A stretch of DNA of 5,748 nt from NCBI GenBank assembly GCA_934402125.1, contig CAKRTY010000111.1, positions 1 through 5,748 on the forward strand, in the 5' to 3' direction. The notes under the pieces were generated by a model. That model saw nothing but the letters and a program-made list of their open reading frames with translations. It was not told the origin of the DNA and did no database searches. The DNA is from an uncultured Anaerosacchariphilus sp. (GTDB taxonomy: Bacteria > Bacillota > Clostridia > Lachnospirales > Lachnospiraceae). Positions within the stretch are counted from its first letter, which is position 1; every line of letters starts with the position of its first letter. The position numbers and the translations under genes are program-made. This document shows positions 5,139-5,748 of this stretch, piece by piece.

Positions 5139-5748
5139 ATGAAAAAATTATCTCTTATGAAAATGGCCGACACCATTCTTGCCAAAAGAAAAGAACAGAA
5201 GCTTACCCAGGAGCAGCTTGCGAACATGACCGGAATTCACCGAGGTATGCTCAGCCGTCTGGAAAGCCGGGATTATATCCCTTCCATCGAACAGCTTCAG
5301 CGCCTCGCGGAAGTACTTGGTTTTGAAGTCACAGACTTATTTATGGAAGAGCCCCCTGCCCACTCCGAACCTGCCGTCTGTCAGAAATACAACATCGCCG
5401 TCGCCGGAACCGGCTATGTGGGACTTTCCATTGCTACGCTTCTGGCCCAGCACAACCACGTAACTGCCGTGGATATCCTTCCGGAAAAGGTAGCGCTTAT
5501 CAACCAGAGAAAGTCCCCCATTCAGGACGAATATATCGAAACATATCTTGCAGAGAAGGAGCTGGATCTCTCTGCCACCCTCGACGGAGAAGCGGCATAC
5601 CGGAACGCTGATTTCGTTATCATCGCTGCGCCCACTAACTATGACAGCCAGAAAAATTTCTTCGACTGTTCTGCAGTCGAGGCTGTGATCGAGCTTGTTC
5701 TAAAGGTGAATCCAGACGCAACGATGATTATCAAATCTACAATTCCGG
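5139..5748 (+). CDS. ugd: XRE-type HTH domain fused to UDP-glucose 6-dehydrogenase (N-terminal part, runs off window)
   Basis: The enzyme half oxidises UDP-glucose to UDP-glucuronate with two NAD+, supplying the acidic sugar nucleotide for capsule-type polymers in the cytoplasm. I translated 203 codons by hand with no stop or frameshift. Residues about 10-69 form an XRE/HTH_3 fold: [12 protein letters not shown] (21-32), recognition helix [11 protein letters not shown] (34-44), [14 protein letters not shown] (48-61). A linker rich in Pro and Glu (70-83) joins the Ugd domain: GTGYVG nucleotide loop (90-95), D112 at the end of strand 2 for NAD ribose, SPIQDEYIE (126-134), APTNYD (164-169) and KSTIP (199-203). 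These follow the E. coli-type Ugd closely; the catalytic Cys and Lys lie beyond the window. Ordinary Ugd starts at the Rossmann fold, so about 84 residues are extra. No start codon or ribosome binding site exists at the domain junction, which argues against two genes. Its ATG is set by AGGTGA. It is divergent from the polysaccharide operon, so autoregulation and control of that operon are plausible but unproven. Confidence 0.9.
   Translation, partial: MKKLSLMKMADTILAKRKEQKLTQEQLANMTGIHRGMLSRLESRDYIPSIEQLQRLAEVLGFEVTDLFMEEPPAHSEPAVCQKYNIAVAGTGYVGLSIATLLAQHNHVTAVDILPEKVALINQRKSPIQDEYIETYLAEKELDLSATLDGEAAYRNADFVIIAAPTNYDSQKNFFDCSAVEAVIELVLKVNPDATMIIKSTIP

Noticed and set aside
5345..5390. Possibility that the HTH and Ugd are two separate genes
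   Set aside because: There is no stop codon in frame between them. The nearest ATG (codon 69) lacks a ribosome binding site, and the linker reads through cleanly.

Overview
The window is part of a surface-polysaccharide (capsule or exopolysaccharide) locus. It probably comes from a Gram-positive gut-type Clostridia, most likely Lachnospiraceae. This rests on moderate GC, AAGGAG-type ribosome binding sites, sigma-A-like promoters and protein signatures typical of Firmicutes capsule loci. The organism call is inference; no rRNA or other taxonomic marker is present.

Layout: positions 1-4972 hold five tightly packed minus-strand genes, read from right to left. They are a Wzy-type polysaccharide polymerase (3785-4972), a GT2 glycosyltransferase (2976-3788), a long GT4 glycosyltransferase (1696-2973), a second GT4 glycosyltransferase (561-1691, or from 1706) and the N-terminal 182 codons of a Wzx-type flippase (1-548) that runs off the window. 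Junctions are a 4-nt ATGA overlap or gaps of 2 to 12 nt, so this is one operon with likely translational coupling. A 166-bp intergenic region (4973-5138) separates it from a divergent plus-strand gene (5139 to the window end).

The plus-strand gene is the most unusual item. It encodes one continuous protein with an N-terminal XRE-type helix-turn-helix DNA-binding domain (about residues 10-69), joined by a short linker to a UDP-glucose 6-dehydrogenase (Ugd) NAD-binding domain (from about residue 85). It has a near-consensus promoter with an extended -10. The divergent polymerase operon has a perfect TATAAT -10 but no good -35. The region between them holds several short dyads that could be operators.

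Working model: the Ugd part makes UDP-glucuronate, and the glycosyltransferases build a lipid-linked repeat unit. The flippase exports that unit and Wzy polymerises it outside the membrane. The fused HTH may let the enzyme control its own promoter and the divergent operon according to substrate or NAD(H) state. The enzyme and operon functions are well supported by sequence; the regulatory loop is a hypothesis. No RNA genes, insertion sequences, CRISPR arrays or convincing terminators were seen.
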